This document shows positions 39,624-53,572 of a stretch of DNA of 64,000 bases, one piece after another; within the stretch, counting starts at the first letter, position 1, and the number at the start of each line of letters is the position of its first letter. The DNA lies in the NCBI RefSeq assembly GCF_000721175.1, contig NZ_JOEZ01000001.1, forward strand, positions 186,001 to 250,000, given 5' to 3'. The notes below the pieces were generated by a model. It made no database searches, was not told the origin of the DNA, and saw only the letters and a list, made by a program, of their open reading frames with translations. Made by a program: the position numbers and the translations under genes. The stretch is from Streptomyces anulatus (GTDB lineage: Bacteria; Actinomycetota; Actinomycetes; Streptomycetales; Streptomycetaceae).

Positions 39624-40943
39624 CTAGTGGCCCCCACCGGCCGGGTAACCGGCGGCCGGGGCGTCGGCCGTCGCGCGGCGGCGGGCCAGCAGCGTCCAGA
39701 CGCCCAGCCCGAGCACCAGCACGGACCCCGTGCCGATCCCGGCCGCTGCGACCACCGTCATCGGGCCGCTCTGCGCGGCCTCCCGGGCGTTCTTCCCCTT
39801 CCGGGCCACTTCCCGGTCCTGGTCGGTGACGCCGAAGACCCCTGCGTCGCCCTCGTACGGGGAGGACTCCGCCTCGCCCTTCACCTGGACCGACAGCTCG
39901 AACGGGATCGGATCGGTGCCGTAGGACTCCTTCAGCTTCGGGCTGAGGGACACCGACAGGTAGTACCAGCCGGCGAAGCGCATGGCGCTGACCTGGGTCG
40001 AGGAGTCGAACCGGTTGCGGTAGGCCACCGGCGGCAGCGGCCGCAGCGACGCGGAGGCGGGCCCTCCGGAGTACGAGAGCGTGGCGTCGGAGACCGGCCC
40101 CTGGGCCGGGTTGTCCAGTGACAGGGTGAGCGCGTTGCCCACGAAGTCCTTGTCGGCGCCGGTGCTGTTGGAGAGCCCGGCGGTGGCGTGGATCTGCTGG
40201 CCCCAGTCCACCGGCACCCGGAAGAAGCGGGTCTGCCCCGGGGCGACGGTGTCCTGCCAGCGGCCGTTCTCCAGGCTGGTGGCCTCGGAGTACCCGGCCC
40301 CGCCGGACCGCTTCTGCTGCTTCCCGGTCGGGGGCGGAGCCGAGGCCGAGGGCCAGCTGTCGGGCCCGTCCGTCGGCATGGAGGACCCGCTCTTCAACCG
40401 CGGTTCCTCGAGGAAGCGCAACTCCAGGTCCCAGGCCTCGGTGTCGGCCGCCGACTTGCTCTCGCGCTCGACGAGGACGTCGTAGTGGCCGCTCTCCTGG
40501 CAGGTGCTGCCGCCCTCCTCGACGGCCCGGTAGGCGTACGCGGCGACGGGACGGGCGTACTCACCCGGCCCGAAGTTCGCCCGCCCCGAGCTGCACTGGG
40601 TGTCGTCGGTCTCCCGGAGGCTGACGGTGATGCCGTCGCCGTAGGCGGCCGTGCCGCCGGCACCCGGCACCGCGACCGCCGAGACGTAGGCGTCGGAGGC
40701 GTCGTCCAGCGTGACCCGGTAGTAGAGCTTCTCGCCCCGCCTGATCGTGCTGCGGTACGGGACGCCCTCGTCGAGCTCGGACGCCTCGACGTTCGCCGCC
40801 GCCCCCTGCACGTTCCTCGCGTCGGGGTCGAACGCGTACGCCCCGGGGCCGGCCGCGTGCGCCTGCCCCGGCAGGACCGCCGCCGCGCACATCGCCGCGA
40901 GTGCCGCGGCCGCCACCCGGCCCCTGCTGCGCTGCCTCTTCAC
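39624..40943 (-). CDS. Secreted, C-terminally membrane-anchored protein of unknown function
   Basis: A 439-residue protein with a signal peptide (basic start, AAAALAAMCAAAVLPGQAHA, cleavage after AHA), a large extracytoplasmic region rich in beta-type segments (GEKLYYRVTLDDASDAYVSA ... RFFRVPVDWGQQIHATAGLS), then a membrane helix (VVAAAGIGTGSVLVLGLGVW) and a short basic tail. The two RxxYYRV/RFFRVPV segments suggest repeated pre-peptidase-like beta domains. There is no LAXTG motif, so it is not an obvious sortase substrate. GTG 40943 with GAGGGGAAG upstream fits the signal peptide. Confidence 0.75.
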   Translation of the reverse strand: MKRQRSRGRVAAAALAAMCAAAVLPGQAHAAGPGAYAFDPDARNVQGAAANVEASELDEGVPYRSTIRRGEKLYYRVTLDDASDAYVSAVAVPGAGGTAAYGDGITVSLRETDDTQCSSGRANFGPGEYARPVAAYAYRAVEEGGSTCQESGHYDVLVERESKSAADTEAWDLELRFLEEPRLKSGSSMPTDGPDSWPSASAPPPTGKQQKRSGGAGYSEATSLENGRWQDTVAPGQTRFFRVPVDWGQQIHATAGLSNSTGADKDFVGNALTLSLDNPAQGPVSDATLSYSGGPASASLRPLPPVAYRNRFDSSTQVSAMRFAGWYYLSVSLSPKLKESYGTDPIPFELSVQVKGEAESSPYEGDAGVFGVTDQDREVARKGKNAREAAQSGPMTVVAAAGIGTGSVLVLGLGVWTLLARRRATADAPAAGYPAGGGH

Positions 40944-41161
40944 GCGCTTCCCCTCGTCGTCCTCACGCGCCGATGCCCGTCGACCGCCCGGCGTCGGTGC
41001 CGGTCCATCCTGCCCCGCCCGCACCGCTGCTGTCTCTGGCCCCAGCCGGATTGCCCTTCTTGTCCGGATTCCCGGCCTCGCCGACGCCGTCAAGGGAGTT
41101 CACTTGAGCAATCCACGACACACGGCCCGGGCACCGGCGGACGGACCCCGGACAGCACGAA

Positions 41162-41186
41162 GCCCCGGCCGCTCAGCGACCGGGGC
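41162..41186 (-). terminator. Hairpin after the DLW-39 gene
   Basis: GCCCCGG (41162-41168) pairs with CCGGGGC (41180-41186), 20 bp beyond the DLW-39 stop. Confidence 0.55.
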
Positions 41187-41206
41187 CCGTAACAGACTGT
41201 GCCGTC

Positions 41207-41341
41207 TCACACACCCGAACCTGCGGGCACGGAGTCGGTAGCCTCCGTCCACAGATCCTGCTCGGCGCGATCCGCCTGGATCTGGCGGTACACGAGGAGC
41301 CCGCCGATGGCGGCCAGTGCGACCAGGAGAAGCTTCTTCAC
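41207..41341 (-). CDS. DLW-39 family small protein
   Basis: A 44-residue protein: a GTG start, a hydrophobic helix (KKLLLVALAAIGGLLVYRQI), then QADRAEQDLWTEATDSVPAG with the DLW motif that names this actinobacterial family. It is normally found near gyrA, as here. GAGG lies about eight bases upstream. Function unknown; it is probably a single-pass membrane peptide. Confidence 0.88.
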   Translation of the reverse strand: MKKLLLVALAAIGGLLVYRQIQADRAEQDLWTEATDSVPAGSGV

Positions 41342-41632
41342 CGCGCTACCTCGTCTTTCCTTGGCGTAGGGGCCTTCTGCCGCCGACTATACACACCGGC
41401 CGATACCGATCGGTGACCTGCCCGGAACCCAAAAGCAGCCCCTCCGCGGCACACCGGAGGACCTCCCGGCACCCCCTTCCGACCGCCTTCGAGGGCCTGT
41501 CCACTCCGGTTGCACCATACGAGTGGTGTTAATCCGAAGATCGGCGCAGAGCGGGCGTCGTTCCCCGAAATCGCGGCGGGGATCCACATGATCGGAGAAG
41601 TCAGCAACCGGACCGTCCGAAAGCGAGGGGCC

Positions 41633-42007
41633 ATGAGCACCTTCCAGCCCAAGAACATCTGGACCGCCTTCATCACCGCCTTCTTCGCCCTCCTGGCGTC
41701 GCTGGGCCTCGCCAGCGCCACGGCGAGCGCCGCGAACGCCTCGAACGCCCCGCAGCCGAGCGCCACGACCCAGGAGCACACGGGTGCCACCACGGCAACT
41801 CCGATCGCTCCCTCGGTCCGATGGACCCTTCCGCGTGACCGGGCCCTCCCGCCCACGATGAAGCAGCGCATCCGCGCCGAGGCCCACGGCTCCTCCCCGG
41901 CCACCCGCCACCTGTCGCTCGACCCCGCGGAGACCGCCCGCACCACCGGCCAGACCGGCTCCCACCCCACAGCCCCGGAAGGCGACTCCCCTGCGCCACC
42001 CCCCTGA
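41633..42007 (+). CDS. Small secreted protein (DUF6344-like)
   Basis: A 124-residue protein. The start MSTFQPKNIWTAFITAFFAL and LASLGLASATASAANASN form a signal peptide with probable cleavage after ASA or SAA. The mature part is Thr/Pro/Ala-rich and ends APPP. ATG 41633 follows GAGGGG. I recall similar small proteins (DUF6344) in Streptomyces beside DLW-39, but the assignment is tentative and no function is known. Confidence 0.6.
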   Translation: MSTFQPKNIWTAFITAFFALLASLGLASATASAANASNAPQPSATTQEHTGATTATPIAPSVRWTLPRDRALPPTMKQRIRAEAHGSSPATRHLSLDPAETARTTGQTGSHPTAPEGDSPAPPP

Positions 42008-42030
42008 TCCCGGCGCCCACCGCACTTCCG

Positions 42031-42065
42031 GGGCCCCTGGTCCGGTTCACACCGGCCGGGGGCCC
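42031..42065. terminator. Convergent hairpin between the small secreted protein and the following minus-strand gene
   Basis: GGGCCCC near 42031 pairs with GGGGGCCC ending at 42065, with an inner CCGGT/ACCGG stem. It overlaps the last codons of the minus-strand gene. Confidence 0.55.
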
Positions 42066-42325
42066 TTCTTCGTGCGATCAGGGGCAGGCGCCTCGGACTT
42101 GGCGCTCCGCCGCGCCTCCCGGGCCTCCCTGGCCTGCCTGTTGTCGTCCTTGACGCCCCGGATCTCTCTCCGGACACGGCGGACGTAACACCAGCCGAGC
42201 ACCGCCACGGACAGCCGGCCGATCACCAACGGGACAACTGACGTCGGGTCGCGAAGAGCCGCCCACGCCACCCTGCCCAGGAAAACGACACCGTACCGGG
42301 CAAGTCGCGCCTTCACAGGCCTCAT
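42047..42325 (-). CDS. Hypothetical small basic membrane-associated protein
   Basis: A 92-residue protein. The first half is hydrophobic with basic residues (ARYGVVFLGRVAWAALRDPT, SVVPLVIGRLSVAVLGWCYV); the second half is very basic (RRVRREIRGVKDDNRQAREA). ATG 42325 with a GGGAGG ten bases upstream is used. I do not recognise the family; codon usage fits a real gene. Confidence 0.5.
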   Translation of the reverse strand: MRPVKARLARYGVVFLGRVAWAALRDPTSVVPLVIGRLSVAVLGWCYVRRVRREIRGVKDDNRQAREAREARRSAKSEAPAPDRTKKGPRPV

Positions 42326-42430
42326 CCACGGCCGGCCTCCCACGCCGGAGGCCGAGCCCGCACATCCTCACAGGCCGTGCTCCGCCGCACCTCCGGATCC
42401 GCTGAACGCCCGATACCGGCCGCACACGGC

Positions 42431-42464
42431 GAAGGCCCCCCACCGTCTCCGGTGAGGGGCCTTC
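42431..42464 (-). terminator. Terminator downstream of tRNA-Ile
   Basis: GAAGGCCCCCCACCG (42431-42445) pairs with 42450-42464 with one mismatch, just beyond the tRNA 3' end. Confidence 0.75.
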
Positions 42465-42468
42465 GTGC

Positions 42469-42545
42469 TGGTGGGGCTAACAGGATTTGAACCTGTGGCC
42501 TCATCCTTATCAGGGATGCGCTCTAACCAACTGAGCTATAGCCCC
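42469..42545 (-). tRNA. tRNA-Ile (anticodon GAT), CCA encoded
   Basis: Acceptor arms GGGGCTA and TAGCCCC, anticodon loop CTGATAA on CATCC/GGATG, and T-loop GTTCAAATC. The 3' CCA is encoded at 42471-42469, unlike the Leu and Ala tRNAs in this window. Confidence 0.96.
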
Positions 42546-42616
42546 GCCGCGCTGTCGCGCTGACTTCTGAAGATTAGCGCACGTCGGGGCCAGTCCCAAA
42601 ATCGATACCCGGCGCG

Positions 42617-43330
42617 CTACTCGTCCTCGGCCAGCGTGAGCTCGACGCCGCCCACGAAGCCCGCCGACAGGTTGTAGATGAAGGCGCCCAGCGTCGCCAG
42701 CGCGGTGGCCAGGACCACGTCGATCACGGCGATGACCGAGGTGAAGATGAGCACGCGCGGCAGCGACAGGAACGACTGCAGATCGAAGCCGTTGCTCTCG
42801 TTCGAGCCGGTGGCCTCGCTGATCGTGCCGCCGACCGTCTCGAAGACGCCCATCGCGTCCATGACCATCCACAGCACCGCCGACGCCACGACCGTGCAGA
42901 TGCCCAGCGCGATCGACAGCAGGAAGCTGACCTTCATCACCGACCACGGGTCGGCCTTGGCCACCCGCAGGCGGGCCTTGCGGGTTCGCGGAGTCGTCCG
43001 CGCCCCCGTGCGCGGCTTCCGCGTCGCCTGGGCGCCGCCCACGCCCTGCGCACCGCCCAGCGTGCCGTCGGCCGGATGTCCGGGGCGCTGCTGGCCGCCC
43101 TGGGTGCCGCCGCCGGGCGCCTGGTACGCCTGGGGCGGGTGGTACGGCCCCGACGGCCCCGGTGCGGGCTCACGCTCGCCGGGCAGAGGCCCGGTCGCGT
43201 AACCCTCGTACTGGGGCTGAGGCCCTCGTGTGTCCGTCACAGTGCCCCCTTGGGAGTCCGTGGCAGGGCCACGGGCACCGTTCGCTCCAGCTCCGGAAGC
43301 GGCCGAACCGGCGCCCGTGGCTCCACTCAC
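42617..43330 (-). CDS. DUF3566 transmembrane protein downstream of gyrA
   Basis: A 237-residue protein. Residues 1-125 are Gly/Pro-rich and disordered, ending in a basic stretch (RTGARTTPRTRKARLRVAK). The DUF3566 domain follows, with ADPWSVMKVSFLLSIALGIC, a second helix region VFETVGGTISEATGSN, and a final helix VIAVIDVVLATALATLGAFI. It lies three bases after gyrA, an arrangement conserved across Actinobacteria. Function unknown. GTG 43330 is the start. Confidence 0.88.
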   Translation of the reverse strand: MSGATGAGSAASGAGANGARGPATDSQGGTVTDTRGPQPQYEGYATGPLPGEREPAPGPSGPYHPPQAYQAPGGGTQGGQQRPGHPADGTLGGAQGVGGAQATRKPRTGARTTPRTRKARLRVAKADPWSVMKVSFLLSIALGICTVVASAVLWMVMDAMGVFETVGGTISEATGSNESNGFDLQSFLSLPRVLIFTSVIAVIDVVLATALATLGAFIYNLSAGFVGGVELTLAEDE

Positions 43331-43333
43331 GCT

Positions 43334-45973
<2,640 letters not shown>

Positions 45974-46020
45974 TGCTGGTCAAAGTCCTTTCGAGCTGCG
46001 GCGTCGCTGGTACGGCCGAC

Positions 46021-48538
<2,518 letters not shown>

Positions 48539-49243
48539 TCACCCGTAGGTGTCGCCCGGCCCCTTGCTGCCGGGCGCCCGCAACGGCCCGTACCGGCGCT
48601 CCGGACCGCCCGGCCCGACCACCTTGATCAGCCGTACGGTGCCGTGCCCCAGATCCGCGTTCAGCCGGGCCACCAGCTGCGGAGCCAGCAGCCGCAGCTG
48701 CGTCGCCCACGCCGTCGAGTCGCAGCTCACGGTCAGCACCCGGGCATCCGGAGCGTCGTCGTACCGCAGCGGTACGCAGTGCTTCGCCAGGTCCTCGCCG
48801 ACGATCTGCGGCCACCGCCCCATCACCCCGCCGACCGCCGCGGGCGACTCCCAGCCCCGCTCGGTGATCAGCCGGTTGATCGCGGAGCCCAGCGCCAGCG
48901 GATCCCGGCCGTCCGACCGGGCCCCCGAGCGCAGCCCGCCGCCCCGCCGGGCCTGCTTCTTCTGCTGCGCCGCCGCGCCCCGCGCCCTGGCCTGCTCCTT
49001 CGCCGCCCGCAACGCGACCCGTGCGAGATCGACCCCGGTCACCTCGGGCGGCTTCGACGCCCCGGAAGACACCCCGGCGGACGCTCCGGAAGCGGCCGGG
49101 TCCGGCAGGGCGTCTCCCGCGCCGCCGGGCCCGTCGACCCGATCCGCGCCCACATCCTTGCCCGTCGCGCGGGCCGCACTCGTACCGCTCGCGCGCGAGG
49201 CCGATCCCCGCCGGCCCGTCCCGCTTCCGTCCCGGCCGGTCAT
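48539..49243 (-). CDS. dciA: DciA-type DUF721 helicase-loading protein
   Basis: A 234-residue protein with a Ser/Gly/Ala-rich N-terminus, a basic segment ([20 protein letters not shown]) and a C-terminal DUF721 domain: [20 protein letters not shown] ... [17 protein letters not shown] ... [20 protein letters not shown]. DciA is the ancestral bacterial loader of the replicative helicase DnaB, and its gene sits between recF and gyrB in Actinobacteria. The ATG overlaps the recF stop by four bases. Confidence 0.88.
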   Translation of the reverse strand: MTGRDGSGTGRRGSASRASGTSAARATGKDVGADRVDGPGGAGDALPDPAASGASAGVSSGASKPPEVTGVDLARVALRAAKEQARARGAAAQQKKQARRGGGLRSGARSDGRDPLALGSAINRLITERGWESPAAVGGVMGRWPQIVGEDLAKHCVPLRYDDAPDARVLTVSCDSTAWATQLRLLAPQLVARLNADLGHGTVRLIKVVGPGGPERRYGPLRAPGSKGPGDTYG

Positions 49244-50370
49244 ACGCGCTCCACCTCGCCCGCGGTCACCGCGTACCGCGTCCCCGCCAGTACGCCCGGC
49301 ACGTCCTCCGTCACCGCGGCCGTCACGAGCACCTGCTCGCCCTGGGCCACCAGCTCCGCCAGCCGCTCCCGGCGGCGGGCGTCCAGCTCGGCGAAGACGT
49401 CGTCCAGGACCAGCACCGGCTCGTTGCCCTCGGAGCGCAGCAGCTCGTACGAGGCCAGCCGCAGCGCCAGCGCGTAACTCCAGGACTCGCCGTGACTGGC
49501 GTACCCCTTCGCCGGCATCCCCCGCAGACCGAGCACCAGATCGTCGCGGTGCGGACCGACCAGGGTCACGCCCCGCTCGACCTCCTGCTTGCGGACCCCC
49601 ACGAGCGCCGCGAGCAGCTGCTCGTACAGCTCGTCGCGGGTGCGCGCGGGACCCACGTCCTCGCCGACCGAGCTGCGGTACTCCAGCGCCACCGGACCGC
49701 CGCCCGGCGCGACGTCCCCGTACGCCTTGTCGGCCAGCGGCTGGAGCGTGGCGATCAGATCCAGACGCTGCGCGAGCAGCTCGGCACCCACCCGGGCCAG
49801 GTGCTGGTCCCAGACGTCGAGGGTGGACATGTCCATCGAGCGGCCGCCGTGCCGCCGGGCCATCGCCGCGGACTTCAGCAGGGTGTTGCGCTGCTTGAGC
49901 ACCCGCTCGTAGTCGGAGCGGACCCCGGCCATCCGGGGCGAACGCGCCGTGATCAGCTCGTCCAGGAACCGCCGCCGCTCGCCGGGGTCGCCCTTGACCA
50001 GGGCCAGATCCTCCGGCGCGAACAGCACCGTCCGTACGATGCCGAGCACGTCACGCGGTCTGACCTGCGAGGACCGGTTGATCCGGGCCCGGTTCGCGCG
50101 GCCGGGGTTCAGCTCCAGCTCGATCAGCTGCGAACGCTCGCCCTGGGTGACCGCCGCGCGGATCACCGCCCGCTCCGCTCCCATCCGCACCAGCGGGGCG
50201 TCCGAGGAGACCCGGTGGCTGCCGAGGGTGGCGAGGTAGCCGACGGCCTCGACGAGGTTGGTCTTGCCCTGGCCGTTGGGGCCCACGAACGCGGTGACGC
50301 CCGGGTCGAGAGGGACCTCGACCCGGGCGTACGAGCGGAAGTCGGCCAACGAGAGATGGGTGACATGCAT
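49240..50370 (-). CDS. recF: DNA replication and repair protein RecF
   Basis: A 376-residue SMC-like ATPase for RecA loading at gaps. The start [20 protein letters not shown], Walker [18 protein letters not shown], the signature [15 protein letters not shown] and Walker [21 protein letters not shown] are visible. It follows gnd by 72 bp and overlaps dciA. Confidence 0.96.
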   Translation of the reverse strand: MHVTHLSLADFRSYARVEVPLDPGVTAFVGPNGQGKTNLVEAVGYLATLGSHRVSSDAPLVRMGAERAVIRAAVTQGERSQLIELELNPGRANRARINRSSQVRPRDVLGIVRTVLFAPEDLALVKGDPGERRRFLDELITARSPRMAGVRSDYERVLKQRNTLLKSAAMARRHGGRSMDMSTLDVWDQHLARVGAELLAQRLDLIATLQPLADKAYGDVAPGGGPVALEYRSSVGEDVGPARTRDELYEQLLAALVGVRKQEVERGVTLVGPHRDDLVLGLRGMPAKGYASHGESWSYALALRLASYELLRSEGNEPVLVLDDVFAELDARRRERLAELVAQGEQVLVTAAVTEDVPGVLAGTRYAVTAGEVERV

Positions 50371-50442
50371 GTGCGCCGACCTCCCGGGCCTTTCTGTTCC
50401 GCTGTTGGTGCTGGTGCCGCTTTTCCTGGTGGTGCGGCGGGA

Positions 50443-51321
50443 CTACTTCTTGTTCTCGACCGCGTGCCCGCCGAACTGGTTGCGCAGTGCGGCGATCATC
50501 TTCATCTGCGGCGAGTCGTCCTGGCGCGAGGCGAACCGCGCGAACAGCGACGCCGTGATCGCGGGCAGCGGCACCGCGTTGTCGATCGCGGCCTCCACCG
50601 TCCAGCGGCCCTCGCCCGAGTCGGCGGCGAAGCCCCGGAGCTTGTCCAGGTGCTCGTCGTCGTCGAGCGCGTTGACCGCGAGGTCGAGCAGCCAGGAACG
50701 GATGACCGTGCCCTCCTGCCAGGAGCGGAAGACCTCGCGCACATCGGTGACGGAGTCGACCTTCTCCAGCAGCTCCCAGCCCTCGGCGTAGGCCTGCATC
50801 ATGGCGTACTCGATGCCGTTGTGGACCATCTTCGCGAAGTGGCCGGCGCCGACCTTGCCCGCGTGGACGGAGCCGAAGTCGCCCTCGGGCTTCAGCGCGT
50901 CGAAGATCGGCTGGACCTTCGCCACGTTCTCGTCGGTGCCGCCGTACATCAGGGCGTAGCCGTTCTCCAGGCCCCAGACGCCGCCGGAGACTCCGCAGTC
51001 GACGAAACCGATGTCCTTGATGCCCAGCTCGACGGCGTGCTTCTCGTCGTCGGTCCAGCGCGAGTTCCCGCCGTCGACGACGACGTCGCCGGGCGAGAGC
51101 AGCTCCGCCAGCTCGTCGATCGTGGACTGGGTCGCGGCACCGGCCGGGACCATGACCCAGACGACCCGCGGGCCCTTCAGCTTGCCCACAAGCTCTTCGA
51201 GACTGTGGACATCGGCGACATCCGGGTTGCGGTCGTAACCGATGACGGTGTGGCCTGCGCGGCGAATGCGCTCGCGCATGTTGCCGCCCATCTTGCCGAG
51301 GCCGACGAGACCGAGCTCCAT
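50443..51321 (-). CDS. gnd: 6-phosphogluconate dehydrogenase, short (about 300-residue) type
   Basis: A 292-residue decarboxylating dehydrogenase. The dinucleotide site is MELGLVGLGKMGGNMRERIR, the substrate and catalytic regions are VVDGGNSRWTDDEKHA, VDCGVSGGVWGLENGYALM and KMVHNGIEYAMMQAYAEGWE. The short form usually uses NAD. It makes ribulose 5-phosphate and CO2. Its position between dnaN and recF is characteristic of Streptomyces and a few relatives. ATG 51321. Confidence 0.94.
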   Translation of the reverse strand: MELGLVGLGKMGGNMRERIRRAGHTVIGYDRNPDVADVHSLEELVGKLKGPRVVWVMVPAGAATQSTIDELAELLSPGDVVVDGGNSRWTDDEKHAVELGIKDIGFVDCGVSGGVWGLENGYALMYGGTDENVAKVQPIFDALKPEGDFGSVHAGKVGAGHFAKMVHNGIEYAMMQAYAEGWELLEKVDSVTDVREVFRSWQEGTVIRSWLLDLAVNALDDDEHLDKLRGFAADSGEGRWTVEAAIDNAVPLPAITASLFARFASRQDDSPQMKMIAALRNQFGGHAVENKK

Positions 51322-51481
51322 CAGAGATTCCTTAAGCGTCGTGGCGATAAGCGTCGGGGTAGGTGCGCCCAGGACCGAGCCTACGCCCGGCCGGGGACAG
51401 CACGGCGGGCCCGCTCCGCGCCGAGCGGGCCCGCCGGAAACTGCCGCGGACACGTCCCCCGGCCGGCCGGGGGAAGCGGGA

Positions 51482-52612
51482 TCAGCCGGAGAGGCGCACC
51501 GGCATGATCAGGTACTTGTACGCGTCGTCCGCCTCGGCGTCGACGGCCGGGCGGCCGCTGAGCAGGGCGGGCTTGGTGGACGTGGTGAACGAGAGCTGAG
51601 CGACGGGGGAGTCGATCGCGCTCAGACCGTCCAGCAGGAACGTCGGGTTGAAGGCGATCGAGATGTCGTCGCCCTCCAGCACCGCGTCGACCCGCTCCAC
51701 AGCCTGTGCGTCGTCACTGGAACCGGCTTCCAGGATGAGGACGCCCTGCTCGAAGCTGAGCCGCACGGGCGTGTTGCGCTCGGCGACCAGGGCCACACGC
51801 TTGACGGCCTCGACGAAGGGGGCCGTCTCGATCACCGCGACGGAGTTGAACTCGGTCGGGAAGAGCGTGCGGTACTTCGGCAGGTCGCCCTCGAGCAGCC
51901 GGGTGGTGGTCCGGCGTCCGGCGCCCTCGAAACCGATCAGGCCCTCGCCCGCGCCGGAGCCGGAGAGCGCCAGGGTGACCGTGTCGCCGCTCGTGAGCGC
52001 CTTGGCGGTGTCCAGGAGCGTCTTGGCGGGCACCAGGGCGACCGCCGAGGCGTCGGCGTTCTCCGGCTTCCACAGGAACTCGCGGACCGCGAAGCGGTAG
52101 CGGTCCGTGGAGGCGAGGGTGACCGTGTCTCCCTCGATCTCGATGCGCACACCGGTGAGCACCGGCAGCGTGTCGTCGCGGCCGGCGGCGATGGCGACCT
52201 GGGCGGCGGCCGAGGCGAAGACCTCACCGGGAACGGTGCCCGTGGCGGTCGGCATCTGCGGCAGCGCGGGGTACTCCTCCACAGGCAGTGTGTGGAGGGT
52301 GAAGCGGGAGGAGCCGCAGACGACCGTGGCGCGCACACCGTCGGTGGAGATCTCCACCGGGCGGTTGGGCAGGGCGCGGCAGATGTCGGCGAGCAGCCGG
52401 CCGGAGACGAGCACCGTGCCGTCCTCGTCGATCTCCGCGTCGACGGAGACCCTGGCGGAGACCTCGTAGTCGAAGCTGGAGAAGCTGAGAGCCCCGTCCT
52501 CGGCCTTCAGCAGAAGGCCCGCGAGAACGGGCGCCGGCGGACGGGCCGGGAGGCTGCGGGCCACCCAGGCCACCGCCTCCGCGAGTACATCGCGCTCCAC
52601 CCGGATCTTCAC
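51482..52612 (-). CDS. dnaN: DNA polymerase III beta sliding clamp
   Basis: A 376-residue beta clamp of three similar domains; the start MKIRVERDVLAEAVAWVARS and the end DDAYKYLIMPVRLSG are typical. It forms the ring that tethers polymerase to DNA. It borders oriC on the right-hand reading of the minus strand, 160 bp upstream of gnd. Confidence 0.97.
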   Translation of the reverse strand: MKIRVERDVLAEAVAWVARSLPARPPAPVLAGLLLKAEDGALSFSSFDYEVSARVSVDAEIDEDGTVLVSGRLLADICRALPNRPVEISTDGVRATVVCGSSRFTLHTLPVEEYPALPQMPTATGTVPGEVFASAAAQVAIAAGRDDTLPVLTGVRIEIEGDTVTLASTDRYRFAVREFLWKPENADASAVALVPAKTLLDTAKALTSGDTVTLALSGSGAGEGLIGFEGAGRRTTTRLLEGDLPKYRTLFPTEFNSVAVIETAPFVEAVKRVALVAERNTPVRLSFEQGVLILEAGSSDDAQAVERVDAVLEGDDISIAFNPTFLLDGLSAIDSPVAQLSFTTSTKPALLSGRPAVDAEADDAYKYLIMPVRLSG

Positions 52613-53572
52613 CGGAACCGCCTCCTGCTGTTGCTCGCTCGCCCTGCTGGCCTTCGTCGTCTGGACCGGAGCTCCCTGCCGAGGGCTGGGGAGTCTCCGG
52701 GGTCCAGTCTGACGTACGGCACCGACAGTCGTTGCTGCTCGGGGTCAAGTCGGGCCGAGAGCTTCGCGGCGGTCGACGGTCGAGTTGTACACAGGCCCCA
52801 CTTCGAAGCTGATCCCTGGCTAACTCTGGGTGGTAGTAGTAGTAGGCCTTGTGGATACCGTGGATAACGTCGTTTGCGCAGGTCAGCAACGGTTTTTTGT
52901 CCACCGGTCCTGTGGGTGGCACCCGTGGACAACCAGGGCTTTCTGTGGACGGGCGAAAGTTCTGCACACCCGATGCACAGGAGGGGGCCACTTCTCCCCA
53001 GGCCTGTCCCCAGCTTTACCCACGTTCCCCACAACCCAACCGGCCTCCTTGGTGTGACGCCTTTCACTCCGGGCGGTGAGAGCGTGTGTTGCGTTGCCGA
53101 ACAGTGGACAGGGGTGTGGAGAAGCGGGGGGAAGCTGGGGACAACAGGGCTCAGCCTGTGGGCCGCCGGTGGACAACATCGACGACCCCCTGTGGACGAA
53201 AAGACTGTCCACAGCCTGTGGACAGCGGTTGACCACAAATCCCCAACCATGTGACCTGGCCTGATGGAGTATCGGCAGCGCGCCCTGTGGACGCAATATG
53301 GACAACTTCCCAGTCCCCAGGCTGTGGACGGAAGATTTCCCGCACATCTGTGGAGAAGGGCCTCTGAACGGCCCGTATTCGAACAGCACGGGCCCGGCGG
53401 AGCGCTCGTCGCGGGCCGCCGACAGCCCGATGGCCGCCCTGGGCGGCCCGCCGCGGGGCCCTGAGAACGCGAGAAGCGCCTGCCGCGGGCCGTGGTGGTC
53501 CGTGACAGGCGCCCCTGACAAACGCTTCCGGAGAAGCCCGACGAGCCGGGAGCCGGCCGTGTGAAGCCGGCG
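52613..53572. other. Chromosomal replication origin oriC
   Basis: A 960-bp dnaN-dnaA gap with about 17 DnaA-box-like sequences in both orientations. One-mismatch boxes are at 52785, 52897, 52924, 53115, 53136, 53168, 53191, 53205, 53217, 53229, 53297 and 53349 (left ends). Weaker boxes are at 52850, 52859, 52944, 53286 and 53323. No box is an exact TTGTCCACA. Spacing forms two groups around a box-poor stretch at about 52953-53114. Short T-rich or TAG-repeat stretches near 52832 and 52892 are candidates for unwinding. Confidence 0.95.

Noticed and set aside
39624..40943. Exported protein considered as a sortase substrate
   Set aside because: It has a C-terminal membrane helix but no LAXTG or LPXTG motif before it.
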